Shown here piece after piece: positions 1 to 7,845 of a DNA stretch of 34,013 nt. The notes below the pieces were generated by a model. That model was not told the origin of the DNA and searched no databases. It worked only from the letters and a program-made list of their open reading frames with translations. The DNA is from Pseudomonas sp. GM74 (GTDB lineage Bacteria > Pseudomonadota > Gammaproteobacteria > Pseudomonadales > Pseudomonadaceae). Where the stretch lies: contig NZ_AKJG01000038.1 of NCBI RefSeq assembly GCF_000282455.1, forward strand, positions 1-34,013, read 5' to 3'. The stretch's first letter is position 1. Each line of letters starts with the position of its first letter. The translations under genes were made by a program, and so were the position numbers.

Positions 1-2
1 GT

Positions 3-434
3 GCGGCAGCTGGCGCAGCCGCCGCTCAAGCACCTGCCGCGGGTAGCGAGCCGGCGGATCCGGCGAAGGAAAAGCTCTATTACGATGCTGCCTTCGACCT
101 GATCAAGGCCAAGGATTTCGACAAGGCCAGCCAGGCTTTTGCCGCTTTCCTGCGCAAGTACCCCAACAGCCAGTACGCGGGCAACGCCCAATACTGGTTG
201 GGCGAAGTGAACCTGGCCAAAGGCGATCTGCAAGGCGCGGGTCAGGCCTTTGCCAAGGTTTCGCAGCTGTATCCCAAGCACGCCAAAGTGCCGGACTCGC
301 TGTACAAACTCGCTGATGTAGAGCGTCGCCTGGGTCATACCGACCGGATCAAAGGCATTCTGCAGCAGGTGGTTTCCCAATATCCGGGCACTTCCGCCGC
401 TCAGTTGGCCCAGCGCGATCTGCAAAAGATGTAA
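3..434 (+). CDS. cpoB: CpoB/YbgF, Tol-Pal coordinator, 3' part
   Basis: The reading frame is open from the window edge to the TAA at 432-434, so only the C-terminal ~143 residues are present; the start lies outside. The visible part begins with an Ala/Gln/Pro-rich linker and then shows TPR-like helical repeats typical of the family (YYDAAFDLIKAKDFDKA, then FLRKYPNSQYAGNAQYWLGE, then VSQLYPKHAKVPDSLYKL). CpoB is a periplasmic protein that links the Tol-Pal envelope machine to peptidoglycan synthesis by PBP1B during division. Its place just upstream of queE is usual in Pseudomonas, where it closes the tol-pal operon. An intrinsic terminator follows the stop directly. The identity is confident; the N-terminal coiled coil cannot be seen. 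Confidence 0.93.
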   Translation, partial: AAAGAAAAQAPAAGSEPADPAKEKLYYDAAFDLIKAKDFDKASQAFAAFLRKYPNSQYAGNAQYWLGEVNLAKGDLQGAGQAFAKVSQLYPKHAKVPDSLYKLADVERRLGHTDRIKGILQQVVSQYPGTSAAQLAQRDLQKM

Positions 435-456
435 GCCTGCTTGACCCGTTTCAAAG

Positions 457-483
457 AAACCCGCGCTTGTCGCGGGTTTTTTC
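457..483 (+). terminator. Intrinsic terminator after cpoB
   Basis: AACCCGCG and CGCGGGTT form a stem around a CTTGT-type loop, followed by TTTTTT. It starts 22 bases after the cpoB stop and separates cpoB from queE. Confidence 0.9.
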
Positions 484-600
484 GTTAGAATTCACACCCT
501 TTTTATGAAACACGCTTTTAGGGGCCTGCGCTTTGCCGGGGTTCCTTCAAGTGCCTGACGGAGGCGGACAGCCTGTTTAGCTGTTACGCCCGTGGCGACT

Positions 601-1248
601 ATGCAAGACACATTGAGAATCACCGAAGTTTTCTACTCGTTGCAGGGTGAAACGCGGACTGCCGGCCTGCCCACTGTTTTTGTGCGCCTGACCGGTTGCC
701 CTCTGCGTTGCCAATACTGCGACAGCGCCTACGCGTTTACTGGCGGAACCATTCGCACCCTCGACGACATCCTCGAGCAGGTTGCAGGGTTTCGCCCGCG
801 TTATGTCTGCGTCACGGGCGGCGAGCCCCTGGCCCAGCCCAACGCCATTCCCTTGCTCAAGCGCTTGTGTGACGCCGGTTACGAAGTGTCACTGGAAACC
901 AGTGGCTCCATCGATATCTCGGCAGTCGATTCCCGGGTCAGTCGCGTTGTCGACCTGAAAACCCCGGGTTCGAAGGAAGCGCACCGCAATCGCTACGAAA
1001 ACATTGAGCTGCTCACGCCCAACGATCAGGTGAAGTTTGTCATCTGCTCGCGGGAGGACTATGACTGGTCCGTTTCCAAGTTGATCCAGTACGGTCTTGA
1101 CCTGCGTGCCGGTGAAGTCCTGTTCTCGCCAAGTCACCATGATCTCAATGCTCGGGACCTGGCGGACTGGGTGGTGGCGGACAACCTGCCAGTGCGTTTG
1201 CAATTGCAGCTGCATAAATATCTATGGAATGACGAGCCGGGGCGCTGA
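601..1248 (+). CDS. queE: 7-carboxy-7-deazaguanine synthase
   Basis: QueE is a radical-SAM enzyme that converts 6-carboxy-tetrahydropterin to 7-carboxy-7-deazaguanine in the queuosine pathway. The radical-SAM cluster motif CPLRCQYC gives Cys33, Cys37 and Cys40 in the CxxxCxxC spacing used by QueE. The N-terminal YSLQGE and later VTGGEP motif (SAM-binding GGE) fit the family. I place the start at ATG 601 (MQDTLRITE), which gives 215 aa and the usual Pseudomonas N-terminus. An in-frame GTG at 592 would add three residues and cannot be excluded, because neither start has a strong Shine-Dalgarno sequence. The stop is one base before the queC ATG, so the two genes are an operon. Confidence 0.95.
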   Translation: MQDTLRITEVFYSLQGETRTAGLPTVFVRLTGCPLRCQYCDSAYAFTGGTIRTLDDILEQVAGFRPRYVCVTGGEPLAQPNAIPLLKRLCDAGYEVSLETSGSIDISAVDSRVSRVVDLKTPGSKEAHRNRYENIELLTPNDQVKFVICSREDYDWSVSKLIQYGLDLRAGEVLFSPSHHDLNARDLADWVVADNLPVRLQLQLHKYLWNDEPGR

Positions 1249-1249
1249 A

Positions 1250-1942
1250 ATGACTGAACAACTCAACACTGCGGAAAAACGTGCGGTCATCCTGCTGTCC
1301 GGTGGCCTGGACTCGGCGACCGTCGTGGCCATGGCGCGTGCCGAAGGCTACAGCTGCTACACCATGAGCTTCGACTACGGTCAGCGCTCTCACGCCGAAC
1401 TGTACGCCGCCGAGCGTGTGGCGCGGGACCTGGGTGTGGTCGAGCACAAGGTGATCGGTCTGAACCTGAACGGCATGGGCGGCTCGGCCCTGACCGACAG
1501 CAGCATCGATATTCCAGAGGCGCCGGGTGAGGGCATTCCGGTAACTTACGTGCCTGCGCGTAACACGGTGTTCCTGTCCCTGGCCTTGGGCTGGGCAGAA
1601 GTACTCGGCGCACGGGACATCTTTATCGGCGTCAACGCGGTGGATTACTCCGGTTACCCAGACTGCCGTCCCGAGTTCATCGAGTCGTTCGAGCGCATGG
1701 CCAACCTGGCAACCAAAGCCGGCGTGGAAGGCAATGGCTTCCGCATCCAGGCACCGCTGCAAAACCTCAGCAAGGCGCAGATCGTCCAGGCGGGCGTGAA
1801 GCTTGGCGTGAACTACGGGCTGACCGTTTCCTGCTATCAGGCCGACGATGAAGGCCGTGCGTGCGGCAAGTGCGACAGCTGCCGACTGCGTGCAGAAGGC
1901 TTTGCGACGGCCGGAATCAGCGATCCAACCCCTTATTTTTGA
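1250..1942 (+). CDS. queC: 7-cyano-7-deazaguanine synthase
   Basis: QueC uses ATP and ammonia to turn 7-carboxy-7-deazaguanine into preQ0. The 230-aa protein begins with [22 protein letters not shown], where SGGLDS is the PP-loop that binds ATP. The C-terminus has the zinc-binding cysteine cluster SCYQ...CGKCDSC. The ATG at 1250 was chosen because it lies one base after the queE stop and gives the standard family length; the longer frame reaching upstream overlaps queE and is not coding. The gene acts directly after QueE in the same pathway. A tRNA-Lys gene follows, in the order known from P. aeruginosa (queC = PA0976 next to tRNA-Lys PA0976.1). Confidence 0.97.
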   Translation: MTEQLNTAEKRAVILLSGGLDSATVVAMARAEGYSCYTMSFDYGQRSHAELYAAERVARDLGVVEHKVIGLNLNGMGGSALTDSSIDIPEAPGEGIPVTYVPARNTVFLSLALGWAEVLGARDIFIGVNAVDYSGYPDCRPEFIESFERMANLATKAGVEGNGFRIQAPLQNLSKAQIVQAGVKLGVNYGLTVSCYQADDEGRACGKCDSCRLRAEGFATAGISDPTPYF

Positions 1943-1960
1943 ATTATTTCAAAATAGGTG

Positions 1961-1988
1961 TTGAATAGTCCTTAAAAATCAGTATTAT
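1961..1988 (+). promoter_or_regulatory. Sigma-70 promoter of tRNA-Lys
   Basis: A -35-like TTGAAT (1961-1966) and a -10-like TATTAT (1983-1988) are separated by 16 bases and lie 17 bases before the mature tRNA 5' end. The spacing and position fit a tRNA promoter. Confidence 0.6.
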
Positions 1989-2005
1989 ACGCGCCACCAC
2001 ACAGC

Positions 2006-2081
2006 GGGTCGTTAGCTCAGTTGGTAGAGCAGTTGGCTTTTAACCAATTGGTCGTAGGTTCGAATCCCACACGACCCACCA
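2006..2081 (+). tRNA. tRNA-Lys (anticodon UUU)
   Basis: 76 bases that fold as a cloverleaf: acceptor GGGTCGT/ACGACCC, D-arm GCTCAGTTGGTAGAGC, anticodon arm with TTT at 2039-2041, T-arm with GGTTCGAATCC, and an encoded CCA end. It is almost identical to other gammaproteobacterial tRNA-Lys(UUU). In P. aeruginosa the tRNA-Lys next to queC is an established insertion hotspot for genomic islands (exoU islands, PAPI-type elements), which matters here because a 4.3-kb insert begins 15 bases downstream. Confidence 0.98.
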
Positions 2082-2095
2082 TTTTTGGCGGTTTA

Positions 2096-2142
2096 GAAAA
2101 TCCGGAAGGCCCACGCAAGTGAGGATTTCCGGGTTTTTTTTT
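2096..2142 (+). terminator. Terminator of tRNA-Lys, probably bidirectional
   Basis: AAAATCCGGAA pairs with TTCCGGGTTTT (one G-T wobble), with an inner CAC-GCAA-GTG hairpin, followed by nine T residues. On the minus strand the same stem is followed by a short T run, so it may also stop the idi transcript that comes from the right. It makes up most of direct repeat copy 1. Confidence 0.8.
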
Positions 2143-2154
2143 GCCCGCGATTCA
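2097..2154 (+). repeat. 58-bp direct repeat, copy 1 (island left end)
   Basis: This 58-base stretch recurs in the same orientation at 6397-6454, exactly 4300 bases away, with only two mismatches (2105 G against 6405 C, and 2133 G against 6433 T). It covers the tRNA-Lys terminator and the following GCCCGCGATTCA. It does not include any of the tRNA itself. The pair brackets the terpenoid operon and marks the likely ends of an inserted segment. Confidence 0.92.
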
Positions 2155-2230
2155 GTGGAGACGGGGCTGGTGGGCGGGAAGAGTATCTCCACCGGACATG
2201 ACACTCTCCAGGAAAACCTTAGTGGTTCAT

Positions 2231-2773
2231 TTATTCCTGCAATATTGGTGTATCGAACGAAGGGTGCTCCGCTAATAGGCGACGCCACTCCATTCGAAAC
2301 CAGGGAGTGAATTGCGCTTGCGATTCTGAAAGTTGGGCTGATATTTCGGCGCGGGTCAGCCATGTGATCTCGCTGACTTCCGCAGTAGCTGGACAGACCA
2401 CAGCGTCAGATTGAGCAACCAATACGTGACATAGTTCGTGTTCCGCACCGATCGAACCAAATCTAGCATGGTACTCAAAACTATATAGAAGTCGGCAGGA
2501 GGCAGAGATCCCTAATTCTTCGCGCAGACGACGAGACGCGGCATCGATAATAGTTTCACCAGGTGACGGATGACTGCAGCAAGCATTCGACCAGAAGCCC
2601 GGCCAAAGCATTTTCCCTGCAGCACGACGTTGAAGTAGATGACGCCCGCCGCTGTCGATCAGATGCACCGAAAATGCACGATGCAGCTGGCCCGCTCCCA
2701 GGTGTGCGACGCGTTTGTCACAAACGCCGATCTGTACATCTTGTGAATCAACTAACACCACATCATTGGTCAT
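2231..2773 (-). CDS. idi: Isopentenyl-diphosphate isomerase, type I
   Basis: This Nudix-fold enzyme interconverts IPP and DMAPP. The 180-aa protein keeps the residues known from E. coli Idi: His24 and His31 (VAHLGAGQLH), Cys66 and His68 (NACCSHP), Glu111 and Glu113 (EHELC), and a Trp in the FTPWFRM motif. The ATG at 2773 is preferred over one seven codons upstream because GAAGGGAA precedes it and family members start there (MTNDVVLVDSQ). It is the last gene of the minus-strand terpenoid operon, 75 bases after the methyltransferase stop. Many pseudomonads have no idi, and clusters such as the sodorifen cluster carry their own copy, so it probably raises precursor supply. By eye it is more AT-rich than its neighbours, which hints at a separate origin. 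Confidence 0.93.
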   Translation of the reverse strand: MTNDVVLVDSQDVQIGVCDKRVAHLGAGQLHRAFSVHLIDSGGRHLLQRRAAGKMLWPGFWSNACCSHPSPGETIIDAASRRLREELGISASCRLLYSFEYHARFGSIGAEHELCHVLVAQSDAVVCPATAEVSEITWLTRAEISAQLSESQAQFTPWFRMEWRRLLAEHPSFDTPILQE

Positions 2774-2848
2774 TCTGTATTCCCTTCGGTGCAATTACAC
2801 GCCCGCCCGCACAATGTTTTCGGTGTGGGAGGGCAGCGCTACGTCTTT

Positions 2849-3655
2849 CTATCCAAGTTCGGAGACTTGTCCCCAGGCGCTGACTAATGTCAAAGCTGCG
2901 TCGGTGAACTCTGGATCGGCACGCAGGTTGGCCATGGCATCGAGGTCGTTCTGGGTGAGTAGCCCGAGTTTGAGCAGCGCTGGCCCAGCCTGTGCGGTGG
3001 TTGCAGACCAGAAGGTATCGGCTGGGCTGTTGTCGCCGATTCGACCTTCGAGGGTGCGATGCCCGACTCTGGAAAGTCCCCGATCACGTAACCGGCCGGG
3101 GAGAGTGTCGGCCCAGAGCATGTCGGAACCAATGGACTGCTCCAGGAGGGCGACTCCGGCTTGGGCGACCTTTCGGAACAACGGGTTCGAAGTTCTCAAG
3201 CTCGGTTGCAGACTCACGTCCTCTATCACCAACCAGCCGCCCGGACGGACCCAGGTGACGGCTCGAGACAATATGTCTTCGCGTTCGGTGAGGTGACACA
3301 GCAGCGCCCGAGCGTGCACCACATCAAAGGAGGCCGCAGGAAAATCATCGGTCGTGGCATTGTGGGTAATCACCCGAATGCCAGGTATATCGGTAAGGAA
3401 GCGGGTGTCGATGTCGGTGGCGGTGACAATCGCGTCGGGATATCGCTGGGCCAGCCAGCCGGCAAATGATCCGGCACCGGCACCCAGATCGAGGATGGTA
3501 GGCTGCCCCGGGAGATCGAACTGATCAAAAACGGCTTTGCTCAACGGGTCAAAGGCACATTCCAGGGTGCGCAGCCGTGCCAATTGGCCAGTGTGCTGAT
3601 CAGCGAGATAGCTGCTGGTGTAGCCGGGTTCATCGGTGGGGTCAGTAGTGGTCAC
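2849..3655 (-). CDS. SAM-dependent methyltransferase of terpenoid operon
   Basis: A 268-aa class I methyltransferase. Motif I is LDLGAGAGSF (residues 55-64), followed by the acidic ATDIDTRFL (79-87) that holds the SAM ribose, then FDVVHARALLCHL (110-122) and VRPGGWLVIEDV (136-147). It resembles UbiE-like methyltransferases common in actinobacteria more than the GPP C-methyltransferase of 2-methylisoborneol clusters. The start is GTG at 3655: its GTG overlaps the TGA of the synthase-P450 gene in the string GTGA, and GGAGG lies just upstream, so translation is coupled. The substrate is unknown. Its place between a terpene synthase and idi suggests it methylates a prenyl diphosphate (as SodC or GPPMT do) or the cyclised, oxidised product; the sequence does not decide this. 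Confidence 0.85.
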   Translation of the reverse strand: MTTTDPTDEPGYTSSYLADQHTGQLARLRTLECAFDPLSKAVFDQFDLPGQPTILDLGAGAGSFAGWLAQRYPDAIVTATDIDTRFLTDIPGIRVITHNATTDDFPAASFDVVHARALLCHLTEREDILSRAVTWVRPGGWLVIEDVSLQPSLRTSNPLFRKVAQAGVALLEQSIGSDMLWADTLPGRLRDRGLSRVGHRTLEGRIGDNSPADTFWSATTAQAGPALLKLGLLTQNDLDAMANLRADPEFTDAALTLVSAWGQVSELG

Positions 3656-5877
3656 AGTAAGACCTCCAGTCGATCAGGGCAGCGGTTGAGGAATCCGCGT
3701 TCGGTGGGCTGGAACCCCGGAGCCCAGCGCACGTTTGGAAAGGTCTGTAGCAGCATGCGAGCGCTGATCGTGATCTCCATCCGTGCCAGCATGGATCCCA
3801 AGCAGAAGTGACGCCCCGCGCCGAAGGCAAAATGACTTGTCGCCTGATGGGTGCGCGACATATTGAAGGTGTCCGGGTCGGTGAATTGGTCCGGATCACG
3901 GTTGGCCGAACCGATAAGACAGGCTAGGGTCGCGCCAGAAGGAATCGTTCCCGACGGCAGTTCCAGCGATTCACGGGCCTCCCGGAGTATGAGTTGCAGA
4001 GGAGGGTTGCGTCGCAGGGTTTCGGCGAGCGCATTGTCCATCAAGTCTGGATCAGCCATCACCGCATCTTTGACGCCGGGCTCGTTCAACAAGTTGACAA
4101 TGAGATTCGCCAAGGCGCCGTGACTGGTTTCGCTACCCGCCGTCATCAGGATCGCACAGTACGCCCGGACGTACGTTTCGGACAACGGCTGACCGTCAAC
4201 CTGTGCCGCCAGTAGCTGCGAGATCAGATCGACTTTTGGTTCAGCACGGCGGGCGTCGATATGTGGTTGGATAAAGTCGTAGAAACTGTCTCGGTTGGAT
4301 AACCCGCCGGTCAACAGTGCCGGATCCTGTCGATAGTTGCCCATGTAAGCGAAGCCGATGGAACACCAGCTCTTTAACTGCGCCACTTCCTCGCAGGTTC
4401 CAGCCGGGAGACCCAGCGCATGAGCCATCACCCGTACCGGCAGAGCTGCGGTGAAGTCGGCAATGAGGTCCACCTGGGGGCGGCCGCGCATGTGCGCCAG
4501 CAGGTCTGTGGTCACCGAGATGATGGACGCTTTTAGCGCTACGAGGGCCTTGCTGCGGAACGATGGGCTAAGCAATGCTCGGTGCTGAGCGTGTTCACAG
4601 CCGTCCATAGCGACCATAGTGTGTCCCAGCAGCGGGCCAATCTGCCAGGCGTAGTTGTTGTTGCTCGCCCCAGGATGGGTCAATGCGGCTTTGACATCCA
4701 CATGCCGACTGACGAGCCACACATCTGTGGGCTCGTCGTAAGCGATTGGTAGAGTGGTACGTAAACGCTCATACAAAGGGTAGGGGTCGATTTCGAACTG
4801 CCGGGATTTCAGGGTCGGAGGGGTAAGTTTCAGGTCTACTTGCCGGTTGGCCTGCGCTGTAGAGTCGGTGGCATGCAGGCGATAACGAGAAACGGTCTGG
4901 TGCCAGTCGCCTGCAGCCCGGACAACCTGGCGCAGCCGGTCCGGGTCGGTCGCGACGCCCGGCCGGTGACTTGCATGTTGAGCGGCGACCGCAGTGAACT
5001 GCGCGACTACCGTGTTCACCATCTGGTGGGCGGCTTCGATCGCGGCAGGCCAGTCGATGCCAGCGGTGTCCGCTATTATCGACACCAGGTTGAAGCGCTC
5101 ACCACACACCACATCTTTGGCAATCGAATGGATATCGTTCGTCCAGGCAATGATATCGGCACCGTGTTCACGCAGCGTGTTCCACCATTCGATGTCCGCT
5201 GAATGCTCGTACGGGTCGAGAGTTTCAGCTGCATCGATGAGATCAAAGAAGAACAGTGCGCCGAACGAATCCCGGCGTAACGGCAGATACTCGGCCAACG
5301 TGAGTGCCGTGTCGGTTTCCCGCATTCGTACCAGCGTCGCCTGCGCACGCAGATGTTGGATCAAATGCCGCATGAGCCGGTGCCGCCAACGCTCGCCCCC
5401 CCAGCACTTGGTCTGCGGCCACAGATCATCGACCAGAGCAACGAGCATCGGGTCATCGAATCGGCTGACTTTACCCGACGGATCCGCACAGCCGCTCTCG
5501 GTCAAATCCTGCACCGCGGTGATGAATCGGTCCAATTCACCGCTTTCCGCCCATGGACCATCATCGATGCGGTCATCGAGAGTGAGTGCCCACAGATACC
5601 AGCACACCAGAATCTCGGCTCGGTCGGTGGGAGCTCGCCCGCACAACGCCATCCCCAGATCGAGCAGCGAAGTGGTGCTCAGTCGATACGCACCGCGGCG
5701 GCCAATCAAGCCGTATCGCTGCGCCCAAGCGAGAGCATGCTTGCGCAACCGATCACTGTCGGTACGTGCTGGCGGACCTGCGAAAGGAAGCCGAATCTCG
5801 GGAATGATCAGCGGAGTCGGTGGTAAATGACAGCCGTGGCTGGTGCCGGGATCACCTTCGCGGTGTGCCGGTGGCAT
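3652..5877 (-). CDS. Terpene synthase-cytochrome P450 fusion
   Basis: One 741-aa frame joins two complete enzymes. Residues ~20-335 are a class I terpene synthase: Asp-rich DDRIDD (101-106), diphosphate-sensor Arg202 in PLRRDSFG, NSE-type triad NDIHSIAKD (Asn247, Ser251, Asp255), and the C-terminal WHQTVSRY with Arg331-Tyr332. Residues ~360-741 are a bacterial cytochrome P450: helix-I motif AGSET (580-584), ETLR (Glu619, Arg622), and heme motif FGAGRHFCLG with ligand Cys692. All catalytic motifs are present, so both halves should be active: cyclisation of a prenyl diphosphate, then oxidation. There is no signal peptide, membrane anchor or fused reductase. The ATG at 5877 is chosen because AGGAGA lies five bases upstream; an upstream in-frame ATG adds 31 residues of poor quality. 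It is first in an operon with a methyltransferase and idi. The product cannot be told from sequence. Confidence 0.92.
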   Translation of the reverse strand: MPPAHREGDPGTSHGCHLPPTPLIIPEIRLPFAGPPARTDSDRLRKHALAWAQRYGLIGRRGAYRLSTTSLLDLGMALCGRAPTDRAEILVCWYLWALTLDDRIDDGPWAESGELDRFITAVQDLTESGCADPSGKVSRFDDPMLVALVDDLWPQTKCWGGERWRHRLMRHLIQHLRAQATLVRMRETDTALTLAEYLPLRRDSFGALFFFDLIDAAETLDPYEHSADIEWWNTLREHGADIIAWTNDIHSIAKDVVCGERFNLVSIIADTAGIDWPAAIEAAHQMVNTVVAQFTAVAAQHASHRPGVATDPDRLRQVVRAAGDWHQTVSRYRLHATDSTAQANRQVDLKLTPPTLKSRQFEIDPYPLYERLRTTLPIAYDEPTDVWLVSRHVDVKAALTHPGASNNNYAWQIGPLLGHTMVAMDGCEHAQHRALLSPSFRSKALVALKASIISVTTDLLAHMRGRPQVDLIADFTAALPVRVMAHALGLPAGTCEEVAQLKSWCSIGFAYMGNYRQDPALLTGGLSNRDSFYDFIQPHIDARRAEPKVDLISQLLAAQVDGQPLSETYVRAYCAILMTAGSETSHGALANLIVNLLNEPGVKDAVMADPDLMDNALAETLRRNPPLQLILREARESLELPSGTIPSGATLACLIGSANRDPDQFTDPDTFNMSRTHQATSHFAFGAGRHFCLGSMLARMEITISARMLLQTFPNVRWAPGFQPTERGFLNRCPDRLEVLL

Positions 5878-5882
5878 GATGC

Positions 5883-5888
5883 TCTCCT
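5883..5888 (-). promoter_or_regulatory. Ribosome binding site of synthase-P450 gene
   Basis: AGGAGA on the minus strand lies five bases before the ATG at 5877. It decides the start over the in-frame ATG at 5970, which has no such site. Confidence 0.8.
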
Positions 5889-6396
5889 GTTGAATCAACT
5901 TTCTTTTCCTTGATATCGATTTTTGAAGGCATAACGTGGCAAGCCATGCTCGGTGGCCCAGGCATGCCATTACAGAGGGTGCTCAAGTTCGTCGCCCCAG
6001 CCTTCGGCTCTGGCACGCGATGTCTGGTGAATAGAGAGGGTGCGGCTGCTAGGTTCTACGCCATCACTGACGGTTTCGCGTCACATCCTCGTCCGATAAC
6101 AATGGTGCATGCGAGTGCAATTGAAATTCTTGTTGTGCAAGCAGAGGCTATCTGCTCCTAATTTGTGCGTCACCACTGTTTTTGTGGGAAATTGATGTTT
6201 GTTTTGTAGGGATGTTCCTAAAAAATGACAGTGGGCACATTGAGTAGAGGATCATTCCAGCGTCGACTGTCAGGGTGAGACTCGATCAGTGCAGCGGGCA
6301 AAGTGATCTTGAAGACCGGCATCGTGTTGCCCAAGTACAACCGTTCGTCAACGGCTCGCAGGAGCAGATTGTTCAATTGGTTTTCAATTTGTTCCA
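5889..6396. other. Intergenic region of island with possible gene relic
   Basis: No complete gene is visible. The terpenoid operon promoter must lie at its left end; TTGCCA on the minus strand (complement of 5937-5942) is a possible -35, but I see no clear -10. The stretch from about 6100 to 6250 is AT-rich. On the minus strand, 6396 down to 6218 is open and reads LEQIENQLNNLLLRAVDERL onward to a TAG with coding-like codon use. It has no proper start, because its upstream end runs into direct repeat copy 2. It may be the 3' remnant of a gene cut off at the repeat. I do not recognise it. Confidence 0.4.
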
Positions 6397-6454
6397 AAAA
6401 TCCGCAAGGCCCACGCAAGTGAGGATTTCCGGTTTTTTTTTTGCCCGCGATTCA
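6397..6454 (+). repeat. 58-bp direct repeat, copy 2 (island right end)
   Basis: 56 of 58 positions match 2097-2154 in the same orientation. It still contains a full terminator hairpin (AAAATCCG ... GGATTT ... CCGG followed by about ten T residues) although no tRNA precedes it here. After it the sequence leads into the nadA promoter region. Confidence 0.92.
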
Positions 6455-6651
6455 AGTCCGCCGCGCTGCGGGCCGCTGCGCATGACGCAGGTCAGAATCA
6501 CCTTTTGCATCCGTCGGATATTCTGTAGCCTTGCGCAGCTTCAACGCTGTCCGTGCCTGATGAATACTCACTTTCCCGGCGGTACCCCGATGGGTCCGGA
6601 GCCGGGTGTATACTCGACTTTCGCGCGAATGCGCCTGCAGGTCTTGCGAAC

Positions 6652-7710
6652 ATGACGCAAATTTCCGAACGCCTTCTGGTTCAAGCCCACCTCGACGCCA
6701 AACAGCCCAAGCCGCTGACCGCCGATGAAGAGGCTTATTACCGTGCTGCCATCGCTGCCGAGCTCAAGGCTCAGGACGCGGTGCTGGTGGCCCACTTCTA
6801 TTGTGACCCTGTGATTCAAGCGCTGGCCGAAGAGACGGGCGGCTGTGTCTCCGACTCGCTGGAGATGGCCCGTTTCGGCAATGCCCATCCGGCCAAGACC
6901 GTGGTCGTCGCCGGCGTGAAGTTCATGGGTGAGACCGCCAAGATCCTCAACCCGGAAAAACGCGTGCTGATGCCGACGCTCGAAGCGACCTGTTCGCTGG
7001 ACCTGGGTTGCCCGGTGGACGAATTTTCCGCGTTCTGCGATCAACACCCGGAGCGCACGGTGGTGGTGTACGCCAACACTTCCGCTGCGGTAAAAGCCCG
7101 AGCGGATTGGGTGGTGACTTCAAGCTGTGCGCTGGAGATCGTCGAAAGCCTGATGGACAACGGCGAGACCATCATCTGGGGCCCGGACAAGCACCTGGGG
7201 ACCTACATCCAGCGCCAGACCGGTGCCGACATGCTGCTGTGGGACGGTGCCTGCATCGTTCACGAAGAATTCAAGTCCAAGCAGCTTGAAGACATGAAGG
7301 CGCTGTACCCGGATGCTGCGATCCTGGTGCACCCGGAGTCACCGACCTCGGTGATCGAACTGGCGGACGCCGTGGGGTCGACGAGTCAGTTGATCGCGGC
7401 GGCCCAGAGCCTGCCGAACAAGACGCTGATCGTCGCGACCGACCGCGGCATCTTTTACAAGATGCAGCAGCTGTGCCCGGACAAGATCTTTATCGAGGCT
7501 CCAACGGCGGGTAACGGCGCGGCGTGCCGCAGTTGTGCGCATTGCCCGTGGATGGCCATGAACACCCTTGAGCGCACGCTCAAGGCGTTGAAGGAAGGGG
7601 CGAACGAGATCTTTGTCGATCCGGCACTGATTCCGCAGGCGATCCGGCCGCTCAAGCGCATGCTCGACTTTACTCAGGCGGCGCGGATGAAGCTGGCGGG
7701 TAACGCATAA
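6652..7710 (+). CDS. nadA: Quinolinate synthase A
   Basis: NadA condenses iminoaspartate with dihydroxyacetone phosphate to make quinolinate for NAD synthesis, using an oxygen-sensitive [4Fe-4S] cluster. The 352-aa protein has the family motifs [32 protein letters not shown] (Cys114/Cys120), GACIVHEEF (Cys201) and [13 protein letters not shown] near residue 290-300, which together supply the cluster cysteines. The ATG at 6652 (MTQISERL) gives the usual Pseudomonas length; the longer frame to 6553 has no conserved sequence. TATACT at 6609-6614 may be the -10 of its promoter, but no good -35 is visible. In related genomes it sits near queC and tRNA-Lys, so the terpenoid segment appears to separate neighbours. 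Confidence 0.97.
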   Translation: MTQISERLLVQAHLDAKQPKPLTADEEAYYRAAIAAELKAQDAVLVAHFYCDPVIQALAEETGGCVSDSLEMARFGNAHPAKTVVVAGVKFMGETAKILNPEKRVLMPTLEATCSLDLGCPVDEFSAFCDQHPERTVVVYANTSAAVKARADWVVTSSCALEIVESLMDNGETIIWGPDKHLGTYIQRQTGADMLLWDGACIVHEEFKSKQLEDMKALYPDAAILVHPESPTSVIELADAVGSTSQLIAAAQSLPNKTLIVATDRGIFYKMQQLCPDKIFIEAPTAGNGAACRSCAHCPWMAMNTLERTLKALKEGANEIFVDPALIPQAIRPLKRMLDFTQAARMKLAGNA

Positions 7711-7734
7711 GATCTTTCAACCAAGCGCAAAAAA

Positions 7735-7826
7735 CTGTGGGAGCGAGCTTGCTCGCGATAGCGGCGTATCAGTCACCATTGAAATTGACTGACACTACGC
7801 CATCGCGAGCAAGCTCGCTCCCACAG
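7735..7826. repeat. REP doublet between nadA and RDD gene
   Basis: Two inverted copies of a REP unit, CTGTGGGAGCGAGCTTGCTC... and its perfect complement, with 25-base arms and a short divergent centre. It is typical of P. fluorescens-group genomes and lies between two convergent genes. Confidence 0.92.
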
Positions 7827-7845
7827 TGGTTTCTGCGTCGGGAAA

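Noticed and set aside
484..600. preQ1-type riboswitch before queE
   Set aside because: The leader has a few short repeats (GACGGAGGCGGACAG) but I could not draw a known preQ1 aptamer, and no close ribosome site is sequestered.
5878..5970. N-terminal 31-residue extension of the synthase-P450
   Set aside because: The upstream ATG has no ribosome site, while AGGAGA lies five bases before the ATG at 5877.
2097..6454. Insertion sequence or transposon ends
   Set aside because: The bracketing repeats are direct, not inverted, and there is no transposase or integrase between them.
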